A stretch of DNA of 64,000 bases, from assembly GCA_963575745.1 (NCBI GenBank), contig CAUYUJ010005669.1:773628-837627 (forward strand), read 5' to 3'. The position numbers and the translations under genes are program-made. The stretch comes from Prorocentrum cordatum. Lineage: Eukaryota > Sar > Dinophyceae > Prorocentrales > Prorocentraceae. Below the pieces are notes generated by a model. It made no database searches. It saw only the letters and a list, made by a program, of their open reading frames with translations, and was not told the DNA's origin. This document shows positions 39,240 through 50,292 of this stretch, piece by piece (the stretch's first letter is position 1; every line of letters begins with the position of its first letter).

Positions 39240-39869
39240 CTGGCAGAACACGCAATACACGCAAGCGCATGCCGCATGACTCAGCCCCCCCCCCCCCTTC
39301 CCCCCTTCCCCGCCCCATCCCGCGCCCCGCCCCTGTCCACCGATGGCCCGGCGCAATGCTCAGAGGCGGCGAGGGGCGCGGGGCATGGGGCAGAGAAGGA
39401 GAGGGATAATAATATACCTTACTGCTGGCCTGAAGTGCCCGCCCGTACCGCGCCCCCCCTCGAGGCCCCCCATCGAGGCCCCCAGGAGGAGGAGGGGGGG
39501 CGGGGATGAGGGAGAAGGAGGGGGGAGAAGAGGGGGAGGGGGAGGAGGAGAAGGCGGCGGGAGGAGAAGGAGGAGGAGGATGGGGGAGGAGGAGGGCGAG
39601 GAGGAGGACTGGGAGGAGAAGGAGGACGAGGAGGAGGAGGAGGAGGAGGAGGAGGAGGAGGGAGACCCGTTCGACTGCGTTTGTTTAGGAGATGTCTCAA
39701 GCGAAACGCTTACTTGAACAAAATCTAAAACTCGCGCTCGATCGTCGATCGCCGTTCGTCGTCGGAGGAGGCGGATGAATGGGAGGGAGGGGGGAGGGGA
39801 GGGATGAGAGGGATGGAGAGGGAGGGGGGAGGGTGAATGGGGAGGGATGGGAGGAAGGGGAGGAGCATG

Positions 39870-39932
39870 ATGGGAGGGGGGGGGGGGGGGGCTGGATGGG
39901 CCGGTTGGAATACGCGAAGCGTCAAGAACTTC
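39870..39932 (+). mobile_element. Element B right-end fragment
   Basis: GCTGGATGGGCCGGTTGGAA then TACGCGAAGCGTCAAGAA, the right terminus of element B, following GGA-rich DNA (39480-39660 and 39770-39870). A left terminus was not found nearby, so the rest may be degraded. Confidence 0.5.
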
Positions 39933-40044
39933 GTTAACATCGGACCCTCTCCTCCTGTCAGCTCCTTGCCGCTTCCCATGCAAATGCGAGACATGCAAGA
40001 TGCCTTCACCGATTCGTGACGAGTGCCATCACCTTCGTCGACGT

Positions 40045-40785
40045 CACTCAGCTCGCCCATGATGGAGTCGATGTGGTCTGACGCCGCAGACGCGGCCGTG
40101 GGCTGCCTCCTCAAGAGGCGCGCCTTCTTCTGACCCTTAGGGTCAGGCGCGGACTCGACATCGGCCGAAACCTCTGCAGCCAGGATCTGCTCCACCTGAT
40201 CGTCCTGAGCCTCAGCCTGCGCCTCTGGGTCCTGCGCTGCCGCCTGCTGCTGCTGCTGCCGCCCTGCTGCCGCCGCCGCGCACGACTGCGGCGAGCCGGG
40301 CTGGGTCGCGGGCCCTTCCTCGTCATCCGCCTCGCCCCGCTGACCCTCCTGGCCCTGGCCCTGGCCGTCCACCTCCATGGGCATCTCCGCGGCCTTGCCC
40401 CCCTCCTCGCTCTGCTCCGCGGCCTCCTCTGCGGACGGGTGCGGGGCTGCCGGGGCCGATGGCATTGCCGCCTTCTGCGAAGATGGAAGCTCCTCGTCCA
40501 CCTTTTCGTCCTCCTTCACGCCCTGCGGCGAGCCGGCGGGCTGCTGCTGGGCCGGGCTGGGCTGTTGCTGGGCTGGGCTGCTGGGCTGCTGATGGGCTGC
40601 TGGTGCAGCTGCTGGGGCAGCTGCGCTGCAGCTGCCCGCCTTAATCGTCGCCAGGCCGAGCTGCTGGACGCTGCCTGGCTTGGCCGGCTTAGAGCTGCCA
40701 GGCCCTGGCTGCTTGGCCGCCAGGGCCGAGCTGCTGGACGCTGCCTGGACCGAGCTGCCTGCGTCCTTCGCTGGGGCCTGGGCGC
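40045..40785 (-). CDS. Gln/Ala/Pro-rich exon
   Basis: After acceptor TGCGCCCAG/GCC: APAKDAGSSVQAASSSSALA, AKQPGPGSSKPAKPGSVQQL, then many PAQQQ and SPAQQQP words, an acidic part (VKEDEKVDEELPSSQKAAMP), Gln runs and ASDHIDSIMGELSDVDEG before a GT donor (GACGAAG/GTGATGG). The low-complexity, acidic and Gln-rich make-up resembles transcription or RNA-processing factors, but no domain can be named. Confidence 0.55.
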
Positions 40786-41224
40786 AGGGCGGCGGAATGC
40801 GAGGGCCCCGCCCCCCCCCCCCCTCTCTCAAATCAGCAGAAAGAAAAAACACTATGTCTCAAACAAATGAGGCGCCGGGATATTCAAGAGTGCAGGGGGG
40901 GGGGTCGAATGAGGCTCCAAGGCTGCCAAAGCCAACTGAGCGCTCCCCTCAGCGCCCTCGCTCGCCGGAGCTAGGTATCATCGGCCTTTCGCCCGAGCCC
41001 GAAGGGCCGAAGGGTCGTAGCTGATGCGAGGGAGGGGGGGGGGGCTCCTGCCAATGAGAATGGCAAAAAGTGACCGGCCTCCTCCTCCTCCTCCTCCTAT
41101 TCCTCCTATTCCTCCTCCTTCTCCTCCACCTCCTCCTCCTCCCCCCCCCCTGCCACTAAGACTAAGAGTCTCAGAGTTGCCACGTTGAAACAACTTCCTC
41201 CTCCTCCTCCTCCTCCTCCTCCTC

Positions 41225-41315
41225 ACCGCAATGCTGCCAGCCAGGGGTGGCCAATGAAAATCCAAGCGATATTTGTGCTTATCACAAGCCTCGTGGAGAA
41301 CCCGGACCCAGAACA
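41225..41315 (-). CDS. Possible short exon
   Basis: The minus strand reads VRVLHEACDKHKYRLDFHWP, PLAGSIAV before a CTC-rich tract. It lies just 3' of the Lys/Ala-rich exon and may be the next exon of that gene. Support is composition only. Confidence 0.3.
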
Positions 41316-41384
41316 ACAAACAACAGTCCCCTTCTTCCGCTCCGATTCACATTCTCTGCCCCATCTCCGGCCCCCCTCGCCCTT

Positions 41385-41620
41385 CCGTCTCTGACCCTTG
41401 CGGCGGGCCTCGCTGGCGTTTCCGCCCGCCCCCCTGGACATCGCAGCCGCCAGCGCATGCTTGTTGGAGGTCTGCTGCTCCGCCTTGCGCCTCGCTGTCG
41501 CCTGGGCTCTCTTGGCGGCAGCCTGTTCCTGCTTCTTGGCCGCAGCTTCAGCAGCAGCAAGAACCTCACTCGCTGTGCGCTTCCCAGTCCTCTCCTCGGC
41601 CCCAGTGCCCCCCTGCGCCG
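41385..41620 (-). CDS. Lys/Ala-rich coiled-coil exon
   Basis: The minus strand reads RTGKRTASEVLAAAEAAAKK, QEQAAAKRAQATARRKAEQQ, TSNKHALAAAMSRGAGGNAS, then a basic tail. The heptad-like Ala/Lys/Glu pattern predicts a single long helix or coiled coil. Unidentified gene; boundaries approximate. Confidence 0.5.
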
Positions 41621-41742
41621 GCACGGGGCGAATCTGCAGGCAGGGGGGGCGCCGAGCGGCAAGCGGGCGGCGAGCGGGCGTGGGAGGCGCGCGGGCCCTT
41701 GCGCCTCCAAAGATGGTGTGAGAGGAGGTCTCTCTCCCACTC

Positions 41743-41876
<134 letters not shown>

Positions 41877-42179
41877 CCCTCCCTCCCAAGTCCGGGGAAG
41901 GGGCTCGGAGAGTAGGGCCCGCGAAGAGGAGGGAGAAGGGAAAACGGGGGCACCGACGTCCCCGCATAACAATGCCTTCAAGCACTGGGGCTTTTGATTG
42001 CGTCGACTGCGTTCTGGCGATGTTCGCGCCGCGCGCGCCCGATCTGGGCGGGTCGGCGGGGCGGGCTGGGCGGGGGGAGGGGGGCGGGGCCCGCGGCGGC
42101 GGCGGCGGGATGGGGGGCGGCAGGAAGCAGGGGAGAGGGGGGGGGAGGGAGGAGCCGGGAGGAAGCAGGAGGGAAAACG

Positions 42180-42330
42180 ATATTTAGCTCAACCGCGGGT
42201 CTCATTGGCATGGGGCGAAAGCCCTTCACCCCTCGCTCGACGAGGTGGGCTCTGCATGCGTCGAAACCAACGTCTTGCAAATGCGGGCCTGCGGGCAATC
42301 TGACACTGCGAGCGCGCTGACACCGGGCGC
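42180..42330 (-). CDS. Possible exon, unknown
   Basis: One minus-strand frame reads LPAGPHLQDVGFDACRAHLV, ERGVKGFRPMPMRPAVELN. Another frame is also open, so the choice is uncertain. It lies 110 bp below the stop of the 42437-50292 gene, so it could start a new gene or be an alternative 3' part. Confidence 0.3.
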
Positions 42331-42436
42331 ACTTGCCAAACTGCGGTTGTCTGCCCTGGCGGGCGCGATGTTCTCATAGATTGCGTCGCCCCCACCCATG
42401 TGCCCCCTATCCCGCGCCCCCCCTGAACTGCTGCGA

Positions 42437-43030
42437 TCACGGATAACGCTGCAACACAATCGCTTTCAAATCGGCTTCGGCCCTGAGAGGCAAAGCCTTA
42501 GGCCTCACACCGTGCACGTGCAACGACCTGTCGGCATCTGAAGGGATCTGCATGCCCTCCACCAGCCAACCCAAGACCCTAAGACGGCCTTCCTCGTTAG
42601 GCATGGAAGGGGGGCTAATCTTACATGCAAGGGAACCCGAGTGGCAATTGCAAGTCGCACCCCAACCTTTAAAAAATCCGTTGGAGCAGACCTGTGATAG
42701 CATGAATGGCGAGCTCTTAGACTCGGGGGGCCACTTCTCGCCCCGTCTCACTTTCTTGCGCTTCCCTAGGGAAGAGCTACTGCTGCCGCTAGAGCTAGAA
42801 GAACTACTGCTGCTACTGCTACTGGCTTTTGGGCCGCCGTGTCCATCTCCACCGCCGTCTACAGGGGGTCCAGGGCGCTCGTCGCCCTTTTCGCCGCCTC
42901 CGCCCCCTCCGCCGCCGTCGTCGCTGCTGCCCCAGAAATCCGAGTTGTCGCCGCCATCGCCGCTCAGGCCCCCAGCGCTGGATCCTGGCGGCGCCGGCGG
43001 CGCTGGCGGTGCAACGGCCCCCCCTGGCTG
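42437..43030 (-). CDS. Terminal exon, Gly/Ser-rich
   Basis: GSSAGGLSGDGGDNSDFWGS, a Gly run, a run of about 20 Ser, LGKRKKVRRGEKWPPESKSS (possible nuclear localisation signal), then CSNGFFKGWGATCNCHSGSL, RLRVLGWLVEGMQIPSDADR, LRAEADLKAIVLQRYP and stop. Confidence 0.55.
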   Translation of the reverse strand, partial: QPGGAVAPPAPPAPPGSSAGGLSGDGGDNSDFWGSSDDGGGGGGGGEKGDERPGPPVDGGGDGHGGPKASSSSSSSSSSSSGSSSSSLGKRKKVRRGEKWPPESKSSPFMLSQVCSNGFFKGWGATCNCHSGSLACKISPPSMPNEEGRLRVLGWLVEGMQIPSDADRSLHVHGVRPKALPLRAEADLKAIVLQRYP

Positions 43031-45974
43031 CGGGCGGCGCAGCGGCTGGCCGCCCAGCGGGCTCACGACCTGGGCGACGACGCCGATAAGGAGGAGAAGG
43101 CTGGAAAAGACTGGGCGAGGACGACTGGAGAAGACCGGCGCAGGTGGAGGCCGACGATGGCGAAGGGAATAAGGAATTAGGACGCGAGGGGGAGGGGGAG
43201 GGCCGTTGGCCCAAGAAAGAGGCTCGACGCATTCACAAGGGGCAATGAGGGGCGACGAAAAGCGAGGATGAGGTGAGGGCAAGGGTTGGAGGCCGTGAGG
43301 GGAGAGGCGAGGGAGAGGCGAGAGTAGGAGAGTGGGATGGTGTGAGACGTCTGATCGTTGGTGCGAATGAGACCTGGACGCCGCCCGTTCTCTTCGCGGC
43401 CCTCTTCGGCTTGGGGTCGCAAGCGGCGAGGGGGTCTCGCGGCCTCGGGGGGGGGGTGCACATCTGCGGCCGCACTTTGCAAACGCCCGTGTCCCCATTG
43501 ATGAAGACTCCACCTCTCCCGTCATTCTCGTGGTCAATCGCGGCAATGCTCAAATCGTGGACCTTGTTGCCCAGAGCGGCTGCTGCCAAATGCCACACGG
43601 TGGCAAAATGCCACACTGCGAATACCTTCTGATCGAGAAGCAACACCGCGCGGCCATCGTCCTCAACAGACACGACGCACCACACAAAACAATGCGTCAC
43701 TTGAGAATGGAACCGCCTCGGGCGAACCCGAGCAAGATATACGTAATTTGTATACGATGGGCCCGTGGTGTTCAATGTGGTGAATATGCGAAGGTAGCGG
43801 CCCTCCAGACCAGCGTGCAAACAACGCTCGATGCTCTGCGCTAACTTGACCGCCGAGTCATATATATCGGCGTCCCTCGTGCAACAAAGCCCCGGGTGCA
43901 ACTGCTGGCACGAATGCCTGTGCCGGAAACGCCGAGCCGCGGGGATATCCCCTGCATCCCGTATCACGTGTCGGTCGGCATGCGAGATGCGACAAGTACG
44001 CGCTTTTCTCTGAACCCCTGCTCGCTGCACTCTGGGGGCGGCTCTCTCGAGGTATTCGGTCAAAATGTCCTCTGAGACAGGCCATGGCACCTCCTCCGCA
44101 GTGTCCCACAAGTTATCGTCGAACGACGTTGGGCGGGCGGGCTCGGGGAGAGACGGCAACTGGAAACCAGCCTCGTCGAACTCATCAACGCCAGAGTTAG
44201 TCGACGCGGCCGCGGGCTTGCGGACCCGGGCTAAAGGCACTCCGTCCTGCAAAAGCTGACGTCTATCCGCGCGTCTACGGCCATCAGTCCTCCGGAGGCT
44301 ATCGGGGAACAATCCCGCCAGCCCTTTAGGGCCAACTTTAGGGCGTGAGTGGTGTAGGGAGCGCCCTTTGTTTGAGCCGCAGCCTCCAAGATGGCCCCGA
44401 GAGACCTCCCAGAACCCCCCCCTCCCCCCACCCCCCCAAGAAGAGCCCCAAGAGAGCCCCAAGACGCCCAAGACCCCCCAGAAGAGCACCAAGAGTGCCC
44501 CAAGAAGCACCGCGGAGACCCCAAAAGGGCCCAGAGGCCTCAAAAGTACCCCCAATAAGGCACCAGGATAGCCCCAAGATGCCTCCAAAGAGGCTCTCAG
44601 AGCGAACGGCCCAGAAGGCCTTGATGGTTCACGCGTCGTCGACGTCGTCGTCGCCGCCGTCGCCGTCGTCGTCGGCTTCGTCGTCGTCGTCTTCACCATC
44701 GTCATCGTCGTCGTTTTCGTCGTCGTCGTCGGGTGCGTCGCCGTTGCCGTGGTCATCGCCGTCGTCGTCGTCGTCGTCGTCGTCGTCGCTATCTCCCTCT
44801 CTCCTCCCACCGCCCTCCCTCCCTCCCCCCCCGCCTCGCCCTCCCCCCGCCCCCCCGCGAGAACGAGGTGCAAGGAGGTAGGAGGTAGGAGGAACAGGAA
44901 GAGGTACGCGAAGGCAGGAGGAGGTACGCCCAAAAACAACGACAGTCAGTATGCTTCGCAAACGTTGCTGTTTGGGGATGGGCTGTTGGGGATGCGCGAA
45001 GCGTGAAGAAGTCTACACGAGCGCCATCTCTGCTGAATCACTACATGAGAACAACTACGACTACACTTACAGCACCCTGCACCTACAACTAACTTGCCCT
45101 GCACCTTACTAATACCTACTGCTACCACCACTACTACTGATCAAAGGTCCGAATCCGACCCCGGCAGACATCCCTCGTTGAATCGCAATCGCACGTCGGG
45201 CCTGACGATGAGAACCGACCCCGTTCCCCGACGCCCCCCGCTTTCCAACCCCAAACCGTCCTCCCCAATGCCAATGTCGTTTCCATAGCTGCCTCAAGTG
45301 GCCTGCGAACACCTGGCGCTCGGCATGGGTGGTCTGGGCGTCTCTTCCAATAGGCTTCCTGGGACACGAGGCCTTGAAATCCTTCAGCAAAGATTCGAGG
45401 ATCATGTTCGTGGCCTGGCCGGGCATCGGGCAGGGGTCGGGGCCAAGCAAACGGAAGGGCCGCGGGGCCAAGGGCAGAATGGGACAAGAACGGATCGCGA
45501 GCGAGGTTGTGGGGGGGAGGGGGCAAATAGAATGCGCGCCCGCCATGCCTTCACGCACTTCCTCGCGAGCTCCGCCTTCAGCAACTCGAACTCGGGAGTC
45601 TGCAGATCAGCAGCGGATGAAAGTGACTCCATCAATGGTTCTGAAAACCACGAGTCCAAGCAACAACGGTTGGCGTCATAGAACGACTGCGGGTCGACGT
45701 CCTTGGCAAGCAACCGATAGGGCCACGCGCGGAACCTGACGCGGCGGCGCCGTGGCGCGAGCGGGGAGCACGGGCGGAAGCAAAAGGCAGGGCGCGAAAA
45801 GCAGAGGGAGGACGGCTGGATGACGAGCCTGGAGGTGGAGTGAAAGGGGAAGCCTGCGAAGCGGCATCGGGGCAGAGAGGGGTTGAGGCAGGACGCGAGA
45901 CGAGTAGAGAAGGGCCTGAGGAGGGGAAGGGGCTGCGGTCGAGACGAGCACAAGGATTATTAGAATACACGCGT

Positions 45975-46016
<42 letters not shown>

Positions 46017-49000
46017 AAGAAAGAGAGAGGGGGGTGAAGGGTGAAGGAAGGGGGAAGGCGTCGAGCAATACGCAAACATTGGAAGTGATGCAAAAAGCGC
46101 GCCTCAACGCCATTCGCGACCACACCCCCGCCGCCATGCTCACCGTTGTCTTCCGCAGGCCGTCGTGCCGGGCAGCGAAGGAAACCCCGTTTGCCTCCAC
46201 GTGGGATAAAACGACCCTCGTGTACATGCCCTCAGCCGAGTCATACCAATCATTGTGCAAAGCCCAATACTGCTGCAAACAATGATTGAGCTTATTCTCC
46301 TCGTGGCAATCTGTGAGCTCCGTCAAGCTGTTAGATTCGAAATCGAGATGCTGAATGCGGTGAGATAGACCGTCCACAGGCCACGTGCCCAACAATGCAA
46401 AACCAATCGTGGAAACACACTCCTCCTTCTGCTCGAAAAACTCAGAAGCTGTTTGCATCTGCTTGTGGCAATGCTGGTGATAATCATTCTCGTCATCCTG
46501 CCTCCCCGCCTGCGACTCTTCTCGGGAAAACGCGCGCCTCAGCACCCTCGGCAGCAGAGCGCGGCAGAAGAGCGCGCCGGCCTGCAGCGCCAGATGAGGC
46601 GAGAAAGTGGACCATCTGGTATGCGCCGGGAGATTTTTGCCCATGTGGTCGAACCAACACTCGGACACCAACTCCGTGATGCGCTGCACGCACACTGCTC
46701 TGCTCCGACCGTCGCAGCAACCGTCCTGCCAAGGTCAAGGTGAGGGGGGCGATGCGAATGCCATTTGAAAGCTAGCTCGCCGCCCATGCAAGCAGATGAG
46801 ACGGGGGCGGCAATCAATTGGCAACGGGGCCTCCCTTCTGCCCAAGCGCCCGTCGTGGCGAGGCAGCTTGCCGCGCGTCAACTCGCAGACTAGACGCGAC
46901 GCCCGAATTGGAGACCCCCTTCTGGTGTCCTCATAACAGTAATGTTCGACCACTGGGCGAAGGTGGTTGCCATTTAACAATCGAAGAAACTCCTCGCTCT
47001 TGCTCTTGAGGTCGGGGTGCACGTAATCCCCGTCTTCTTGCTTAGCCCGTGAGAGCTTCGAACGGAGAATTGTGATAGTTGCCATGGCCCTGTGGGAATC
47101 AATGCTCTCCTCCTCGGCAGGGGGGCGCCTCCCCGGATAAAAACCGAGCTCCAAGTCCTATAGGAAAACGCAATGTCGGAACGGTGCACGCGGGGACGCG
47201 CGCTCCCGCGCTGTCAAGGAAGCCGGGGGCATTCCGCACCCAGGGCCCCCCGCTTGAGCGGGGGCGAGCGCGCGAGGTTAAGAATGAGACGAGTGATGGG
47301 GGGGGAGGGGGCTGAGGAAGTGAGGCTGAGGCTGAGGAGGTGGAGAGGAGAAGCAATGCCAGTGGGCTGTGCAAGGAGATGGAAGGAGGGAGGCGATGAA
47401 GGGGATGCCATCGGTCCTCATTGATCACTGCGCGCACTGCCATTTTAATATTGGTCTGCATGTTGAACAAACTGCTGATGAAAGCTGTGGCATATAATCT
47501 TTGGGTGAGTTTCTTGCTTTCGAATGTCCTCTCCACCTCCTGTGTAAGACGTGCGCCGCGCAGTGCCCGTCAATTCGTCGGCCCGCCGAGCGGGCGCCAG
47601 GCCGAGAAGGCAAACGGAGTTGACGGGGGCCCCAGAAGCCCCTTGGGCCCTTGGCCCAAGGCCCCCAAGGCCCTTGGCCCAGGCCCTTTTGGCCCTTGGC
47701 CCTTGCTTGGCCCTTGGCCCTTGGCCCAAGGCCCCTTGGCCCCTCGGACGTCATTAAACCCAGCCCGCGGGCCCCGGGGCCCGGGGCGCCCCCCCGGGCG
47801 CCTTGCAACGGGCGTCGGCGGAATGGCGAAGCCATTGTATGAGTAAGACGACACCGCGCCCCTCCAACGACGCAGTCTGATTGAACTCACGGCACCTCCG
47901 AGCGAGCTCATGTTTGGCTCGACCGCTCGATCCGGCCAGGTCCGAACCCAAGAAAACGACGAGCCAGCGGACGCTGGTAGTCAAAGACAGCAACGACTCG
48001 AAAGAGAATACAGGGTCTGCCTGATCCAGACTCGCGAAGACGACGGAGGCGGAAGTGCTCTCAATGAAACGGGGCGGATAAAGCATCTCCGCCTTCTTGG
48101 AGCCCAAGAACGAGCCCTGGCGGCGCGGCCAGACGATCACACCTCGGGGCGCTGACGGAAAGCAGCTCTCCGGTGGACGGTCCAGGCCGCGACGCGCGAA
48201 ACGCGATATCGATTATTTTCGCGCCCAGCCCATGGGGGTGACCGAGTGGAAACGCACCAGGATTCCGAGACGCGCCCAGCCGTGGCGACGAGGGACGAGG
48301 GGCCCCGCGAAAGCCATCTGCTGGCGGGCAACAGGCGGCGCCTGTCTGCGCCATGACCTCGATGATGCCAGACTTCGGCAACGCCTTCTTTGCAGCTCGC
48401 CTGTACTCCTCCTGTGTGAGAAGCCTCGCGTTGCCATCGCGATCACGATGCCAAAAACGGGCGATGTCAGCTAGCTGCGTCAACGTGCCGAACTCGAGTT
48501 TCACAGGAGTGGAATCGAACCCCTTGCCGAAGATGACCCATGGTACCTTCCTCCCAGGCTCGCTCTCGCAAGAGACTGCGAACTGATTCAGCAACATCCG
48601 ATTAGCGCTGCTCTGATGGTCCAGGGCTGCCAAAGACACACCTGCCATTGCGTCAATGAAATGGCCGCAGCCGTCCGTGTGCCCGACGTCGTTGGATCCG
48701 AGGGCCGATCCGCTGGCCGACAAGATAAAGACCACAAACGCGTAGGCGTCCTAGTCCTAGCTAGGCCGACCGGCCGACCCGCGATCACCAGACCGTTGCC
48801 GACGGCAAAGCGCCAGCTCGTGGACAAGGACTGCCGGTTGACCCTGCAAACCTCATGATTTTATGATCTGACGACGTAGAACATATAATACACGCTTGAA
48901 GCGAACATATCCCATGACCTGACGACGTAGAACTACTACACACTATGATCGGAGCGCCCGAAGCACATAAATGAGAAAGCAATTTTAATGCACCCTCTAG

Positions 49001-50292
49001 GCGTCCACGCCCTGCTACCCTCAGATAGCCGCTTGACCCTGGGCGCGCGCCCCTCGAGGTCGTCATGGTCGCCGCTGTCAAGTCGCCTCGCTCGGAGAAC
49101 TAACCGTTCGCACGGATAAGACGCCGTGCTCGGACCCATCATTTTCCCATGCGTGAGCCCCCCTGCGTTCCAATGTGAAGCCACAGCTTGAAGGCGCCCC
49201 GACATGATGGCGAGGCGCTGGGCCTGTTTCGCCTCCGCAATCTTGCGCCGCGACTTCAGGTTGCTGATCAGCTTCTTTGCGCGGCGATCCATCGGGCCCC
49301 GAGCCACGAGGCAAGCAGCGCGTCACGTCAAGGCAAAACGCGACGCCCTGCCACAGTCCCGCGCCGCCTCTCATCGCCCAGGGGCCCAAGGCCCAGGGGC
49401 AAGGAAGGGCCCTCCTCGAAGCGCCGCCAGGCGCAAGGGGGGAGCGGCGCAAAATCAGGGGATGACGCGGGGCAATGGGGGGGGGGGGGAAGAGGAGGCG
49501 GGGCGGTCGGGAAGAAACCGAGGAGCCCCCCTCTTCCCCCATCTCGCTCCGCCACCCCATGCAGTTATCCTGCTCCTGCTCCTCTTCCTCCTCGCCCTCC
49601 GCCCCCCTGATTGTCTCCTTGTTATCCTGCTCCTCCTTCGCGTTCCTCGTCCTCGCGTCGCCGTCTCACCAACAATGGCCCAATGGCACAATGGCCCCGC
49701 CCGAGCCCTCTCGACCTCCTCCTCGCCCTCGCTGCCCCCGCGCCCGTGGGCGGCGGCAGCGGCGGAGCTCGCGGAGGCACCCCCTGGCCCAACGGCGCGC
49801 GCTCTGGCTGGACGAGGCCGCAGCTCTTGAGCACCGGCCGGTCGGCGGACGACGAGTCGCTGGAGGCGTCGTCAGACTGGTCGTCGGAGCTGGGCCCGCC
49901 CCGACGATCGCGGCGGGCGACGGCGATCGGGCGGCGGGCAATGGGGAAGAGCGGGAAGTAGGGCGCATGGGGGGCCAGAGGAAGGGGAATGGGGAACGGC
50001 GGAGGAAAGGCAAGGGGCAAGAGGGAATGGGGGAATGGGAACGCGAGAGGAATGGGAACGCGGAGGAATTGGAACGGCGCAGCAGGGAATCGGGCAAGGG
50101 GAATGGGGAACGACGGAGGAGGGGCCAGGTCCGGAGGCGGATGGGGAAGAAGCGTTGGCGTTGGCCGCGCGGGCGCGGCTTGTCCTCGACGTCGGTGAGC
50201 TCCGCCATGGCCGCGTCGTCCACCGCCGCGGCGTCGGCGCCCTCGTCGGCATCGCTCAAGGCCGCCATGGGGTCCTGGCGGCGCTCTTCCAT
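42437..50292 (-). CDS. About twelve-exon gene, dinoflagellate family of unknown function
   Basis: Coding blocks follow one another on the minus strand from an ATG at 50292 to a stop at 42437. The order of signature segments, an early FDxTPVxLxFGxLxxLxxxARF block, a PPRFIxSTSASxVFAxLDQAxP block, RLLNGNxxRPVxEHxC, a ARWSTxSPxLxxQA block, GVWxR...WPYRLLxxxxDP, then QLLQDGVPL, is one I recall from multi-copy dinoflagellate predicted proteins; I know no function for them. The introns are rich in repeats, one of them (45.0-44.3 kb) being an element B copy. Because some exon joins are inferred, the region could hold two genes. Nuclear or cytosolic; no signal peptide seen. Confidence 0.55.
43400..44300 (-). 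CDS. Long exon beginning QLLQDGVPL
   Basis: RRQLLQDGVPLARVRKPAAA, NSGVDEFDEAGFQLPSLPEP, DDNLWDTAEEVPWPVSEDIL, TEYLERAAPRVQRAGVQRKA, DIYDSAVKLAQSIERCLHAG, LRIFTTLNTTGPSYTNYVYL, VVSVEDDGRAVLLLDQKVFA, IAAIDHENDGRGGVFINGDT. One uninterrupted frame of about 290 codons. No known domain, but the folded character is clear. Confidence 0.65.
44311..45011 (+). mobile_element. Element B, copy 3, lying within an intron
   Basis: Left end AATCCCGCCAGCCCTTTAGG; right end GGGGATGGGCTGTTGGGGAT then GCGCGAAGCGTGAAGAA. Internally: CCAAGAGAGCCCC 12-mers (44390-44600), CGT tract (44636-44795), purine segment, and a GTATGCTTCGCAAACGTTGC segment shared with copy 2. It occupies most of the space between two exons, and its left end is within about 12 bp of the probable acceptor (CCCGATAG at about 44300). 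Confidence 0.7.
45120..45414 (-). CDS. Exon with ATNMILESLLKDFK block
   Basis: Starts after acceptor CGGCCAG/GCC: ATNMILESLLKDFKASCPRK, PIGRDAQTTHAERQVFAGHL, RQLWKRHWHWGG. The 3' boundary is uncertain between 45260 and 45120. The next intron contains element B copy 3. Confidence 0.6.
45540..45735 (-). CDS. Exon with FRAWPYRLLAKDVDPQ block
   Basis: Starts after acceptor GCGTCAG/GTT in phase 1: FRAWPYRLLAKDVDPQSFYD, ANRCCLDSWFSEPLMESLSS, AADLQTPEFELLKAELARKC, VK, then a GC donor (GTGAAG/GCATGG). Confidence 0.65.
45965..46030 (+). repeat. (GA)n microsatellite in an intron
   Basis: About 50 bp of GA followed by GAAAGAAAGAGAG, between two exons of the twelve-exon gene. Confidence 0.95.
46110..46700 (-). 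CDS. Exon with ITELVSECWFDHMGKNLP block
   Basis: CVQRITELVSECWFDHMGKN, LPAHTRWSTFSPHLALQAGA, LFCRALLPRVLRRAFSREES, later FESNSLTELTDCHEENKLNH, CLQQYWALHNDWYDSAEGMY and TTVSMAAGVWSRM. A well-formed 190-residue exon. Confidence 0.65.
46745..47120 (-). CDS. Exon with LLNGNHLRPVVEHYC block
   Basis: EESIDSHRAMATITILRSKL, SRAKQEDGDYVHPDLKSKSE, EFLRLLNGNHLRPVVEHYCY, EDTRRGSPIRASRLVCELTR. The acceptor is probably CTGCCGAG at 47.12 kb. Confidence 0.6.
47415..47540 (-). CDS. Short helical exon
   Basis: VERTFESKKLTQRLYATAFI, SSLFNMQTNIKMAVRAVINE. Bounded by low-complexity DNA on both sides. It fits between the SASVVF and RLLNGN blocks of the family. Confidence 0.5.
47639..47745 (+). repeat. GGCCCTTGG repeats in an intron
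   Basis: Repeated CCCTTGGCCC and CCCAAGGCCC words in both orientations give many short hairpins. Located between two exons of the twelve-exon gene. Confidence 0.85.
47850..48140 (-). CDS. Exon with STSASVVFASLDQADP block
   Basis: VIVWPRRQGSFLGSKKAEML, YPPRFIESTSASVVFASLDQ, ADPVFSFESLLSLTTSVRWL, VVFLGSDLAGSSGRAKHELA. Hydrophobic strands alternate with helices. It follows the preceding exon after a 195-bp intron. Confidence 0.6.
48338..48750 (-). CDS. Exon with FGKGFDSTPVKLEF segment
   Basis: Starts after acceptor CTAGGACTAG/GAC: DAYAFVVFILSASGSALGSN, AMAGVSLAALDHQSSANRML, RKVPWVIFGKGFDSTPVKLE, FGTLTQLADIARFWHRDRDG, RAAKKALPKSGIIEVMAQT, then a GC donor (GACAG/GCGCCG). This is the first recognisable block of the family. 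Confidence 0.6.
49140..49310 (-). CDS. Basic helical exon
   Basis: ARGPMDRRAKKLISNLKSRR, KIAEAKQAQRLAIMSGRLQA, VASHW, then a GGGGGG run after which the alternative frame AHAWENDGSEHGVLSVRTVS also looks coding, so an indel or splice may sit there. Confidence 0.45.
49790..49945 (-). CDS. Acidic Ser/Asp exon
   Basis: ARRDRRGGPSSDDQSDDASS, DSSSADRPVLKSCGLVQPER, APLGQGVPPR. Phospho-acceptor-like low complexity. Splice sites not resolved. Confidence 0.4.
50110..50292 (-). CDS. First exon of the twelve-exon gene
   Basis: The ATG at 50292 gives MEERRQDPMAALSDADEGAD, AAAVDDAAMAELTDVEDKPR before Arg/Pro-rich sequence and GGGGAATGG intron-type repeats. Acidic N-terminus. Its connection to the downstream exons is inferred from strand and spacing. 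Confidence 0.5.
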
